DNA of 64,000 bases from Rouxiella sp. S1S-2. GTDB lineage: Bacteria > Pseudomonadota > Gammaproteobacteria > Enterobacterales > Enterobacteriaceae. The translations under genes and the position numbers were made by a program. The notes beneath the pieces were generated by a model that was given only the letters and a program-made list of their open reading frames with translations, did no database searches and was not told where the DNA came from. Within the stretch, counting starts at the first letter, position 1, and the number at the start of each line of letters is the position of its first letter. Positions 25,043 to 33,563 of this stretch are shown here, piece after piece. The stretch lies in NCBI RefSeq assembly GCF_009208105.1, contig NZ_WFKL01000001.1:3348001-3412000 (forward strand), in the 5' to 3' direction.

Positions 25043-25717
25043 ATGTTGGAACTAAAACAAGTCTCGCACGCGTTCGGCGAGCGTCAGGTATTGAACAATA
25101 TTAGCCTGCAGCTCAATGAAAAACGCATTGGCGTCGTGGGTAGCAACGGCTGTGGCAAGAGCACATTTGCCCGTCTTCTCAACGGGTTGCTCATTCCGCA
25201 GCAGGGTGAGGTTATTGTTGATGGCCTGAACACCCGCGACAACGGAAAAGCCGTCAGGCGCAAAGTGGGGTTTGTGTTCCAGAATCCTGATAATCAGATT
25301 GTTTTTCCTATCGTTGAAGAGGACCTGGCGTTTGGCATGAAAAACCTCGGTCTGTCGAAAGAAGTGATCCGCGAACGTATTGATGCCACGCTGGCGCGTT
25401 ACGACATGGAGTCTTTCAGGCAGCATCCTTCACACTTGCTCAGCGGCGGGCAAAAGCAGTTGATGGCGATTTCCGGCGTATTGGTGATGCAGCCTGATTA
25501 TATCGTTTTTGATGAACCGACTACGCTGCTGGACCTGCGAAATAAAAAGCGTATTGCGCAGGCGATTAATGAGATGGAACAAAAAACCGTCGTGGTTTCT
25601 CACGATTTGGAGTTTTTGCAGGACTTCGAACGCATCCTGGTATTCGAACAGGGAAAAATAGTCATTGATGATATTCCCGCCGTCGCATTACCGGCCTATA
25701 TCAGGATGATGTCATGA
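25043..25717 (+). CDS. bioM: Biotin ECF transporter ATPase BioM
   Basis: A 224-residue energy-coupling-factor ATPase: Walker A GSNGCGKS at 33-40, Q-loop in VFQNPDNQI, signature LSGGQKQ and Walker B YIVFDEPT. It pairs with BioN and BioY to import biotin. A single ATPase, rather than the EcfA1/A2 pair, is typical of dedicated BioMNY systems. The stop overlaps the bioN start by 4 bp (ATGA). Confidence 0.88.
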   Translation: MLELKQVSHAFGERQVLNNISLQLNEKRIGVVGSNGCGKSTFARLLNGLLIPQQGEVIVDGLNTRDNGKAVRRKVGFVFQNPDNQIVFPIVEEDLAFGMKNLGLSKEVIRERIDATLARYDMESFRQHPSHLLSGGQKQLMAISGVLVMQPDYIVFDEPTTLLDLRNKKRIAQAINEMEQKTVVVSHDLEFLQDFERILVFEQGKIVIDDIPAVALPAYIRMMS

Positions 25718-26367
25718 CAGTCAGTGAATACCTGCCGGGAAATTCGCTTATTCACCGAATGCCACCGGGGCTGAAAATTTTATTCTTAGCGCTGCTCGGC
25801 ACGCTGCTTTTCGTATTTCCAAACATGTCGTTTGCCTGCGCCACGCTGGCGATTATTGTGCTGCTCTATCCGCTGGCCGGTATTTCATTTCGGGTCATGC
25901 TCAGGCAAATTAGGCCGCTTATGGCTATTTTGGTGCTGCTGTTTTTGGTTCAGCTATTTATGGTGAACTGGCAGTCCGGCACGCTGGTGGTGGTGCGCTT
26001 GTGCGCATTGATGCTAACCGCCTCACTGATCACGCTGACCACCCGCAGCTCAGACATGATAGACGCACTCGAAAAACGGCTGTCGTGGTTATATTTCATC
26101 GGCGTTAATCCGGCAAAAATCAGTCTTGCACTCTCACTGGCGCTGCGTTTTATTCCGGTTTTGGCGGCCATTACGCATGATGTGCGTGAGGCGCAAAAGG
26201 CGCGAGGCTTAAATAACAGCGTGATTGCTGTGGCTATTCCGGTCATTGTCCGCACGCTCAAAATGGCGGATAGTATTGCCGCGGCGCTCGAGGCGCGGGC
26301 CTACGATCCACAGTCTCCTTATAGAACCAAAAAATCCTCAAAAAACGAGAAACAGAATGTCGACTAA
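25714..26367 (+). CDS. bioN: Biotin ECF transporter transmembrane protein BioN
   Basis: A 217-residue EcfT-family membrane coupling protein with about five hydrophobic segments. The C-terminal cytoplasmic region contains the coupling motif AQKARG and a later EARAY, the Ala-Arg-Gly type signatures that dock on the ATPase. It overlaps bioM by 4 bp and bioY by 11 bp. Confidence 0.88.
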   Translation: MTVSEYLPGNSLIHRMPPGLKILFLALLGTLLFVFPNMSFACATLAIIVLLYPLAGISFRVMLRQIRPLMAILVLLFLVQLFMVNWQSGTLVVVRLCALMLTASLITLTTRSSDMIDALEKRLSWLYFIGVNPAKISLALSLALRFIPVLAAITHDVREAQKARGLNNSVIAVAIPVIVRTLKMADSIAAALEARAYDPQSPYRTKKSSKNEKQNVD

Positions 26368-26902
26368 AGATATTGTTTATATTGCATTATTTGCAGCCAT
26401 CACCGCCGCGATGGGGCTTTTCCCCGCCTTCACTCTGCCGATTATTGCCGTACCGATCACCGCACAGTCGATGGGACCGATGCTGGCCGGAGCCATTGCG
26501 GGTGCCAAGCGAGGCGCATTGGCGATGGTCCTTTTTGACCTGTTAGTGATGATTGGTCTGCCGCTGCTGGCCGGTGGACGCGGGGGGCTAGGGATATTTC
26601 TCGGCCCGAGCGGCGGGTTTATTCTCGCCTGGCCGATTGCCGCCTGGGTTATTGGCTATCTGTATGAAAAAAATATACGCTCGCTTACAGTAGCCAAAGA
26701 GGCGTTATTTATCACCCTCGGCGGGATTGTGATTATTTACTCGTCGGGCATTCCGTGGATTGCCGCATTTGCTAAGATATCACTTTCACAGGCGGCGATC
26801 GGCGCAATGGGCTTTATCCCAGGCGACATTATTAAAGTTATTCTTGCGGTGCTTATCGTCAGGCCGGTCAGAAAAGCCTACCCGACTTTAGAGAGCCGTT
26901 AG
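26357..26902 (+). CDS. bioY: Biotin substrate-binding component BioY
   Basis: A 181-residue BioY S-component with six membrane segments and the conserved GRGGLGIFLGPSGGFILAWP core that forms the biotin site. The true start is the ATG at 26357, inside the end of bioN; a longer upstream frame is the bioN shadow. It needs the BioMN module for full activity. A terminator follows directly. No BirA operator was recognised upstream of the cluster. Confidence 0.92.
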   Translation: MSTKDIVYIALFAAITAAMGLFPAFTLPIIAVPITAQSMGPMLAGAIAGAKRGALAMVLFDLLVMIGLPLLAGGRGGLGIFLGPSGGFILAWPIAAWVIGYLYEKNIRSLTVAKEALFITLGGIVIIYSSGIPWIAAFAKISLSQAAIGAMGFIPGDIIKVILAVLIVRPVRKAYPTLESR

Positions 26903-26904
26903 AA

Positions 26905-26940
26905 TTAAAAAGCTGCGTAGACTATGACGCAGCTTTAATT
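26905..26940. terminator. Bidirectional terminator after bioY
   Basis: AATTAAAAAGCTGCGT and ACGCAGCTTTAATT form a long stem between the convergent bioY and enoyl-reductase genes. Confidence 0.75.
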
Positions 26941-26961
26941 GACTCACGGGATTTAACGCTT

Positions 26962-27951
26962 TCACATTCTAATCAAAATCTTGCCTTTGCTGGAATGCGT
27001 CAATGCAGCTTCAACAGCATCGGAAATATTCTCCAGGCTAAATTCCGTGGCTATTTCAGTGTGCACTACGCCGCGCTGAATTAACCCCATTACCTGATCA
27101 ATCTTATTTTGTACAGCCGATTTTTCCTGACTGTGCACCCACTGGCGCAAATGGAAATTCATAAAGCGAATATCCGGTCGTGAGCGCCAGAACTGCGGGG
27201 GAACAGGTTTTCCTGACAGCAGCCCATAGTGAATAAATTGTCCGCCAAGGTTCAGCATTTCGGCAAATACCAATGATTCGTCACCGCCGATACAGTCGAA
27301 AATAGCCTCCACGCCGCCGCTGCGCTTAATGGCAGCTAACGCCTGCGGATAAGCGGGATCGCTGGAATTATGCACCGACTCGAGCCGACAGTCGTCGAAA
27401 ATATCAACGTTTTCAGGTTTGCGCACCACGGCTATCGGGGTTAATCCCATATTATTGGCCAGGCGAATAAGCATTTTACCGATCGCCGAGTTCGCGGCGT
27501 TAATCAAAATCCGCTGTCCGGGTTTATTGTCCAGCGCCTCGGTGAGCATCAGCAGCGCGGTCATCGGGTTCACGTAGCTGTTCACCGCCTGCCTGTCACT
27601 AATGAAATCCGGCAACGTAAAGCACCACTCGGGGCGCGTATCTTTATAAGTCTGCCAGTTGCCCATGCTGCCTATCGGCAACACTCTTTGCCCGACCGGC
27701 AGTTGACTCCCCAGCGGTGACTGTTCAATCACCCCAACACCTTCAAAACCCGGTACAAAAGGCACGGCAATACGTGAACGGTAGGCACCAGAAATGGTAA
27801 TAATATCTGAAGGATTGATGGTGGCATAGACCATTTTAACGCGAGCATCGCCTCGCGCAAGGTCGTGCTGCGCCACATTTTCGAGATGTAAAACGTCGCG
27901 GATATGACCGAACTCTCTGACTATTGCTCTGGTGACCACTTTATCTTTCAT
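26962..27951 (-). CDS. MDR-family enoyl reductase / quinone oxidoreductase-like
   Basis: A 329-residue medium-chain reductase without zinc ligands, so not an alcohol dehydrogenase. The layout, with YATINPSDI, GFEGVGVIEQ and the NAANSAIGKMLIRLA nucleotide-binding segment, is that of the mitochondrial trans-2-enoyl-CoA reductase (ETR1/MECR) branch, which reduces 2-enoyl thioesters with NADPH. It is divergent from the thioesterase/ligase/thiolase operon across 90 bp holding repeated ATGGG units. It would supply the final reduction of an acyl-elongation cycle; this is inference. Confidence 0.78.
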   Translation of the reverse strand: MKDKVVTRAIVREFGHIRDVLHLENVAQHDLARGDARVKMVYATINPSDIITISGAYRSRIAVPFVPGFEGVGVIEQSPLGSQLPVGQRVLPIGSMGNWQTYKDTRPEWCFTLPDFISDRQAVNSYVNPMTALLMLTEALDNKPGQRILINAANSAIGKMLIRLANNMGLTPIAVVRKPENVDIFDDCRLESVHNSSDPAYPQALAAIKRSGGVEAIFDCIGGDESLVFAEMLNLGGQFIHYGLLSGKPVPPQFWRSRPDIRFMNFHLRQWVHSQEKSAVQNKIDQVMGLIQRGVVHTEIATEFSLENISDAVEAALTHSSKGKILIRM

Positions 27952-27978
27952 GTAAAATTTCTTAAGAGAAGCCGTTTA

Positions 27979-28034
27979 ATGGGCTAGTGTAATGGGTTTA
28001 AGGATAATTGAGAATGGGTCGTGTGAATATGGGT
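27979..28034 (+). repeat. Four ATGGGY direct repeats in a divergent promoter
   Basis: ATGGGC or ATGGGT occurs at 27980, 27992, 28014 and 28029 (three of them as AATGGG) in the 90 bp between the enoyl reductase and the thioesterase operon. They may be binding sites of an unknown regulator. Confidence 0.4.
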
Positions 28035-28041
28035 TGCATCA

Positions 28042-28527
28042 ATGAATAGCCATAATGAGACTGACTCGTTTCGAGTATCAATGCGCGATATTGATCTCAA
28101 CGGGCACGTACATAATTCAGTCTATTTAGATTACTTCGAAGATGCCGTAGTTAATCAATTACGCGCCCACGGTATGATGCAGTATTTCCGCCCCGCCACT
28201 TCAGGCGTGTCCTATCATGTCAAAAAATGTGAGGCAACATTCCTCCATCCCCTGTCGGTTGACGATATTATTACACCTGTGGTTTATATTGAAAAACTGG
28301 GCAACAGCAGTTTGATTTTTAATATCAAACTTGCAGTCAAAGCCCAACAGGTAATTTGTGCCGAAGGAAAACTGGTCTGGGTCTGTGTAAATATTGATGA
28401 CAATAAACCGCGTCCTATTCCCGAAGAGACGCGAACGCAGCTGATTAATAAATTTACCTTTATTGAGGCAGAAGGTCAGCAGAATAAACCTCTCGGGGAA
28501 AATGCGCATCATGCCGGTTCACGATAA
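28042..28527 (+). CDS. Hotdog-fold acyl-CoA thioesterase
   Basis: A 161-residue protein of the 4-hydroxybenzoyl-CoA thioesterase (4HBT) group. The signature RDIDLNGHVHNSVYLDYFEDA contains the catalytic-type Asp and the long helix of the hotdog fold (shown here as its conserved motif around residues 15-35). It would hydrolyse an acyl-CoA or acyl-ACP in the cytoplasm. The last ~17 bases overlap the ligase gene. It is the first gene of a three-gene operon with the acyl-CoA ligase and thiolase. Confidence 0.8.
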   Translation: MNSHNETDSFRVSMRDIDLNGHVHNSVYLDYFEDAVVNQLRAHGMMQYFRPATSGVSYHVKKCEATFLHPLSVDDIITPVVYIEKLGNSSLIFNIKLAVKAQQVICAEGKLVWVCVNIDDNKPRPIPEETRTQLINKFTFIEAEGQQNKPLGENAHHAGSR

Positions 28528-30007
28528 AGTTAAATATTACGCTTTAAATAAAGCGGCGCACACCGCCGTTAATATCGAGGAGCAAACCCTGAGCTGGCAG
28601 CAGTTGTTCCAGCGCGCGCTGTCAATATTTGCCGCCCTGGTACAAGATCCTGACACAGAACAGACTATCGCCGTGGCGTTGGGTAATGACCTGGAGTTTG
28701 TGCCTGCCTGGCTTGCCGCCACCGCCAACAAAAACGTGTGTGCGGTTATCGACCCCCAGTTACCTACCGAGCAACTGCGCGACGTGTTAAACCGACTTTC
28801 ACCGCGCCTGATTCTGGTGAAGCGTGCGCAAACGGCAATTATTTCGCTGGCAAAAAGCCTAAACATTGACAGCCTGCCGATTGAGGACGTCGAAAACCTC
28901 GCCGACGCGCATCTTGGCTTTTATGAAGACGCCTTTGTGCAGGACGTAAACGCCACAACCCCTTTTCTGATTAACTTCACGTCGGGCACCACCAGCACGC
29001 CTAAGGCCTTTATGCGTTCTCGTCATTCATGGCGGGAAAGCTTTAGGAACGGTCAGCAGATTTTTGATTTAGCCACCGCATCTTCTACGCTGTTCCCCGG
29101 CCCGCTGTTTCACGGCATTGGCCTTTATTGCCTGAATGAATCACTGGATGCAGGCACCTCATTTTATTGTATGCAGAAATGGCAGGCGTCAAAGGCGCTT
29201 GAGATTATCCTGACACATCAGGTGCAGCGTCTGGTGCTGGTGCCGACCATGCTGACGGCTTTTGCACGCCTTGAATCGGTCGATGCACCGCATTTTTCAA
29301 GCATCACTCACCTGCTCAGCGCCGGTGCCAAGCTCGAAATGAACCACTACCGTACTGCACGCCGGCTTTTTCCCCATGCGCGTATTCAAGAATATTATGG
29401 CGCATCGGAACTGGGCTTTATTGCTGTTTCTACTCTGGATGATGAAAATGTCGAGCGCCAGCTGCCAACCGTCGGCCTGCCCTTTCCTGAGGTCAGTTGG
29501 TCGATTCGTGATGAGCACGGCCATCCTTTGGCGCAAAACAAACCCGGATTTATTTATCTGACCAGTGCGCAAGTCTGCTCGGGGTATTTGTGGGGCGACG
29601 ACGGTAACGCCTTTAAAACCGAATCCTGGGGTTCTACCGTGCGCGACATCGGCTATATTAACCCGCAGGGCCAGCTGCACGTCATCGGTCGCAGCGGTGA
29701 CATGGTGATAAGCGGGGGCAATAATATCTATCTTTCAGAAATTGAATCGGTGCTCAAATCTTACCCAGAGGTTATTGAAGCCGTCGTGCTGGCGGTAGAT
29801 GATGAATATCTCGGCAAAAAGGCGATCGCCTTTTTCGAAAGTAATATTCTTGAAACCGATCAACTGCCTGCGCTTTGCCGGTCACAGTTGGCGAAATATA
29901 AAATCCCTGCCCAGTTCTGCAAGCTGGACCATTGGCCGCTGACGCCAAGCGGAAAAATCAAACGCAGCGTTCTGGAGAAAATGTACATCAATCATGAAAT
30001 TAAATGA
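28511..30007 (+). CDS. AMP-forming acyl-CoA synthetase
   Basis: About 498 residues of the ANL superfamily. Core motifs: phosphate-binding FTSGTTSTPK, GASELGF (A5), the A8 hinge GRSGDMVISGGNNIYLSEIE and the C-terminal PSGKIKR with the catalytic Lys. It activates a carboxylic acid to acyl-CoA via acyl-AMP; the chain type is not deducible. Starts at 28502 or 28511 are both possible; 28511 has better spacing from GGGGA. It overlaps the thioesterase 3' end and the thiolase start (14 bp), so translation is coupled. Confidence 0.83.
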   Translation: MPVHDKVKYYALNKAAHTAVNIEEQTLSWQQLFQRALSIFAALVQDPDTEQTIAVALGNDLEFVPAWLAATANKNVCAVIDPQLPTEQLRDVLNRLSPRLILVKRAQTAIISLAKSLNIDSLPIEDVENLADAHLGFYEDAFVQDVNATTPFLINFTSGTTSTPKAFMRSRHSWRESFRNGQQIFDLATASSTLFPGPLFHGIGLYCLNESLDAGTSFYCMQKWQASKALEIILTHQVQRLVLVPTMLTAFARLESVDAPHFSSITHLLSAGAKLEMNHYRTARRLFPHARIQEYYGASELGFIAVSTLDDENVERQLPTVGLPFPEVSWSIRDEHGHPLAQNKPGFIYLTSAQVCSGYLWGDDGNAFKTESWGSTVRDIGYINPQGQLHVIGRSGDMVISGGNNIYLSEIESVLKSYPEVIEAVVLAVDDEYLGKKAIAFFESNILETDQLPALCRSQLAKYKIPAQFCKLDHWPLTPSGKIKRSVLEKMYINHEIK

Positions 30008-31217
30008 CATCGCACTCAACTATCAGCCTGCGCCCGACGGTGAACCGGTTATCGTTGAAGCCTACCGCACACCGGTCGGCAAGGCCTACGGCATGTTTGC
30101 TACTCTACCGATGGAAGCGCTGCTTGCCCCGTTATTTCAAAAAATCCTCAGCCACTCAAAAATCGACGCAGCGCAAATAGATGAAGTCATTCTTGGCAAT
30201 GCCACGGGCGGTGGCGGCAATATTGCAAGGCTGGCCGCCCTGCACGCCGGATTGCCGCAGTCGGTTCCGGCAGTCACTATAGACCGCCAGTGCGGTTCAG
30301 GACTTGAGGCGATTATCAACGCCTGTCGCCTGGTTCAGGCCGGTGCCGGTGAGTGTTTTATTGCCGGCGGCGTTGAAAGTGTCAGCACGGCGCCATGGCG
30401 GGTAGAAAAACCGACCAGCCTCAAGCAGATGCCGCGTTTTTATGCCCGAGCGCGATTCTCACCCGATGAAATCGGCGACCCAGAGATGGGCTTTGCGGCA
30501 GAAAACGTGGCGGTGAAATGTGCGATCAGTCGCCAGCGTCAGGATAATTTTGCATTGCGCAGCCACCAGCGCGCGGTCGAGGCTATCAAAAATGGCCTGT
30601 TTACAGACGAAATTGTGCCGGTTGAGGTTGAGGGCAAGCCGCTGGGCCTGGATGAGTGCCCGCGCCACAATGCCTCACTCAGCGCTCTGGAAAAGTTGTC
30701 GCCGGTGTTTACAGAAGGAGGAACGGTCACGGCGGGAAACTGCTGTCCTCTGAACGACGGTGCATCGTTAGTGCTGATCATGAGCCGTAAAAAGGCCGTC
30801 GAAATGGGTTATACCCGCGGCCTAAGATTTGTTGATGCCTGTAGCGCTGGTGTTGATCCCAACCTTTTGGGACTGGGTCCGGTGCCTGCCACGCAAAAAC
30901 TGCTCGCCCGCCAATCGGCCCTGAATATAGAAAATATCAGTGTTATTGAGTTCAACGAGGCCTTTGCTGCTCAGGTTCTGGGATCGATTGATGCCCTGAA
31001 TATTGACGAAAACCGCATCAATCTGCAGGGCGGCGCGATTGCGCTCGGACATCCTTATGGCGCGTCGGGGGGAATTATGGTGACGCGAATTTTTAGCCAA
31101 CTGATACGCCAGCAAAGCCCCGAGACGCAGGCTAATGACTCACAGTTTGCCATGGCCATGCTGGGCATCGCCGGGGGTATTGGGCTCAGCGCACTGTTTA
31201 AAGCCGCTGAGTTTTGA
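29994..31217 (+). CDS. Thiolase-fold enzyme lacking the second catalytic Cys
   Basis: A 407-residue thiolase-family enzyme (acetyl-CoA acetyltransferase fold). The nucleophile Cys100 sits in DRQCGSG, NEAFA is intact, and His353 is in ALGHPYGASG. The C-terminal CIGGG-type motif, which carries the acid/base Cys in thiolases, reads GIAGGIG with Gly391 at the Cys position. Loss of this Cys should impair the classical Claisen/thiolysis cycle or shift the reaction. It overlaps the ligase gene and ends the operon. A pathway role in making an elongated or 3-oxoacyl-CoA is inference. Confidence 0.83.
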   Translation: MKLNDIALNYQPAPDGEPVIVEAYRTPVGKAYGMFATLPMEALLAPLFQKILSHSKIDAAQIDEVILGNATGGGGNIARLAALHAGLPQSVPAVTIDRQCGSGLEAIINACRLVQAGAGECFIAGGVESVSTAPWRVEKPTSLKQMPRFYARARFSPDEIGDPEMGFAAENVAVKCAISRQRQDNFALRSHQRAVEAIKNGLFTDEIVPVEVEGKPLGLDECPRHNASLSALEKLSPVFTEGGTVTAGNCCPLNDGASLVLIMSRKKAVEMGYTRGLRFVDACSAGVDPNLLGLGPVPATQKLLARQSALNIENISVIEFNEAFAAQVLGSIDALNIDENRINLQGGAIALGHPYGASGGIMVTRIFSQLIRQQSPETQANDSQFAMAMLGIAGGIGLSALFKAAEF

Positions 31218-31255
31218 TGCCATTACCCGCCCTGAGCCAGGACATAAGGGCGGTA

Positions 31256-32065
31256 TTATTGACCTTTCCATATCGGTTCACGCTTTTCGCTAAAAGCGCG
31301 TCCGCTTTCTAAAAAATCATCGCTTTGCTGTATGCACTGCAACTCTTGCGCAATCTGCGCCTCCAGCGTGCTTCGATCGCCATAAAGACCGTGGTTTATC
31401 AGCGCATTAGACGCCTGCACCGCCAGTGGTGCATTGCGGGTAATACGGTTCGCTAATTCCAGCGCCACGTTGAGCAGGCTTTCTCTGTCACTAAGCCGAT
31501 TAATCAGCCCCAGCTCGGCGGCGCGCACCGCCTCCAGCGCGGTGCCGGCGAGAATCATCTCTTTGACCACCGCCGCAGGCAGTAAGCGGGTTAGCTGAGA
31601 TACACCGCCGCCGACTGGCAGCAGACTGTGACGTGTTTCCGGCAGCGCCAACCGAACGTTTTTCTCCGCAACAAGTAAATCGCACTGCAGCGCCAGCTCC
31701 AAACCACCGCCGAAGGCATTACCGTTGAGGGCAGCGACCCACACCTTGCGTCTTGGCATAAATTGCAGAGGATTATATCCTCCGCTGGCATTAAGTAGCC
31801 CCTTTCCGCCATCAACAAAGGCTTCATGCAAGTCAGCACCGGCACAAAAGGTTTTTTCACCGCTGCCGGTAAGAATAACCACATCAATGGTCGCGGTTGT
31901 TTCCGCATAGGCAACAACCTCGCCCAGCTCTCTCACCATCTGGCTGTTATAGGCGTTGTGAGCCTGCGGCCGATGTAAAGTGACCACAACTACCCGGTCG
32001 GTAAGCCGTTGCAGGACAATCGTTTCGAAAGGCTGTTTCTCAAAATCGGTATTATCAGTGCTCAT
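31256..32065 (-). CDS. Enoyl-CoA hydratase/isomerase (crotonase)
   Basis: A crotonase-fold protein, about 269 residues from the ATG at 32065 (AGG 7 nt upstream; five codons inside the longest frame). Motifs: FCAGADLHE oxyanion loop, GNAFGGGLELA with the first catalytic-type Glu, and ALPETR with the second. Retention of both suggests real hydratase activity on 2-enoyl-CoA. It is convergent with the thiolase operon (38 bp apart) and completes the set of acyl-CoA cycle enzymes. The substrate is unknown. Confidence 0.83.
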   Translation of the reverse strand: MSTDNTDFEKQPFETIVLQRLTDRVVVVTLHRPQAHNAYNSQMVRELGEVVAYAETTATIDVVILTGSGEKTFCAGADLHEAFVDGGKGLLNASGGYNPLQFMPRRKVWVAALNGNAFGGGLELALQCDLLVAEKNVRLALPETRHSLLPVGGGVSQLTRLLPAAVVKEMILAGTALEAVRAAELGLINRLSDRESLLNVALELANRITRNAPLAVQASNALINHGLYGDRSTLEAQIAQELQCIQQSDDFLESGRAFSEKREPIWKGQ

Positions 32066-32179
32066 TGGGGGCCTAAACATTGCACAGTCAGTGTTATGAA
32101 CAACACCGTCATCAGAGAGGTAAATAGTACCTGCCTATTCTGCGCCTCGCCAGCCCAAGGTCCGATACGGCTCAATGTT

Positions 32180-32536
32180 TCAGGCGCGATAAAACGCAAC
32201 AGCAATCAAAATCAGCGTCACGCCCGCGATGACCGTGTAAAGGCTTTCCGCCCAGTCGGTGGCTAGTTTTCGGGTCTGAGCACGCAGGTTTCTGTTAATC
32301 CACGGCTGTGGGCTGTATTTTTCATTTACCCACAGCAGTAACAGTAGCAGCGTTGCAGCGCCGTTTGCGCGATGATTAAGTTCGGAAGCTAACCCGTTTT
32401 GCACCCAGCTTGCCAGGGCAAATAGCAGGCCCACCATGGCCAGCGTGGCCAGTCCTGAAGATAAGACGGTCATAAGGACACGGCCCTGGGTTTGCCGATT
32501 GAGTGGTTTAGTTTCTGTCTGTGATTCGCTGCTCAT
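32180..32536 (-). CDS. Small membrane protein, unknown
   Basis: About 118 residues. I do not recognise it. Hydrophilic N-terminal ~20 residues (Ser/Thr/Glu/Gln), then hydrophobic segments at roughly 25-50, 62-75 and 97-118, so three membrane passes are likely. The second ATG of the frame is preferred because AGAGG lies 9 nt before it. It is transcribed away from the LysR gene and may be monocistronic. Confidence 0.6.
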   Translation of the reverse strand: MSSESQTETKPLNRQTQGRVLMTVLSSGLATLAMVGLLFALASWVQNGLASELNHRANGAATLLLLLLWVNEKYSPQPWINRNLRAQTRKLATDWAESLYTVIAGVTLILIAVAFYRA

Positions 32537-32675
32537 TCTTTTCATCCTCTGTGCGCTTTCACGTCTGTCATAGATAAATTTATTTCATCTATCCAACGTT
32601 GCAAATCAAGCTTACATCCCTTACTTTGGGTCAATCAAAGTCAAAGAATTCAGCCATGGATGAAAATATCTCATC

Positions 32676-33563
32676 ATGAAAGAGAAGCGCCTGCCACCGC
32701 TTGGGTCACTTAAGGCTTTCGATGCTGTCGCCCGTTTTGGCAGTTTTAAGCGCGCAGCCGATGAAATTGGGGTCACACCTACCGCCATTAGTCATCAGAT
32801 ACGCGTGCTGGAAGAGTCTTTGAACGCGGTGGTTTTTGTGCGCAATGCGCGTGAAGTGACTCTCACAACGGCCGGCTTGAGATTGCAGCAGGCCACCGTG
32901 CGCGCCTTTGCCGACCTGCAGGAGGCGGTTAACGACATTTATCGCGCCCAATTGCCACCCGCATTAACCTTGTCCACCACCTCAAACTTTCTCACCCACT
33001 GGTTGGTGCCGCGCCTTGCACAGCTCAAGGCCAGCGTTCCGTTGTTGGATTTACGGCTGCACACCAGCGTAGAGTTGGTTGACCTGGTTAAGGATTCAGT
33101 AGACGTTGCCATTCGTTACAGTATGCAGCCTGATGAAACGCTGGACTCAACCCTGCTGCACGAAGACAGTTTTGTGCTGGTCGCCAGCCCGAATTTGGAA
33201 CTCACCCAACGCGATCAGTTGACACGGACCACGCTGTTTCACGTTGAGAATCGTCATATTCCCAATCCTTCTCCCGATTGGCAGCACTGGCATCGCCTTT
33301 ACGGGCCTGAGTCGTTGAATATCGATGCAGGACTGCGGTTTACCGACGAAACTCACGCCATTCAGGCGGCGATTGCCGGGCAAGGTGTCGCTATTGTCAG
33401 TCGCCTGCTGGCAAAAGATTTTATTGATAAAAACATTCTCGTCGTACCGTTTGAACACGCCCTTCCCGGCGGCAAATATTATTTTGTCACCCGTAAGGAG
33501 AAGGCCCAACGCGCTGACGTTCAGGCGTTAAAAACCTGGATTATCGGCAGCATCAGCGCATAG
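32676..33563 (+). CDS. LysR-family regulator (GcvA-like)
   Basis: A 295-residue LysR regulator of the GcvA/AmpR-like branch, recognised from LPPLGSLKAFDAVARFGSFKRAADE and the HTH VTPTAISHQIRVLEE (abbreviated). The effector domain follows from about residue 92. Its last 11 bp overlap the end of the convergent peptide ABC operon, which is a candidate target, though the target cannot be proven. Promoter sequence lies in the 139 bp shared with the small membrane-protein gene. Confidence 0.83.
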   Translation: MKEKRLPPLGSLKAFDAVARFGSFKRAADEIGVTPTAISHQIRVLEESLNAVVFVRNAREVTLTTAGLRLQQATVRAFADLQEAVNDIYRAQLPPALTLSTTSNFLTHWLVPRLAQLKASVPLLDLRLHTSVELVDLVKDSVDVAIRYSMQPDETLDSTLLHEDSFVLVASPNLELTQRDQLTRTTLFHVENRHIPNPSPDWQHWHRLYGPESLNIDAGLRFTDETHAIQAAIAGQGVAIVSRLLAKDFIDKNILVVPFEHALPGGKYYFVTRKEKAQRADVQALKTWIIGSISA

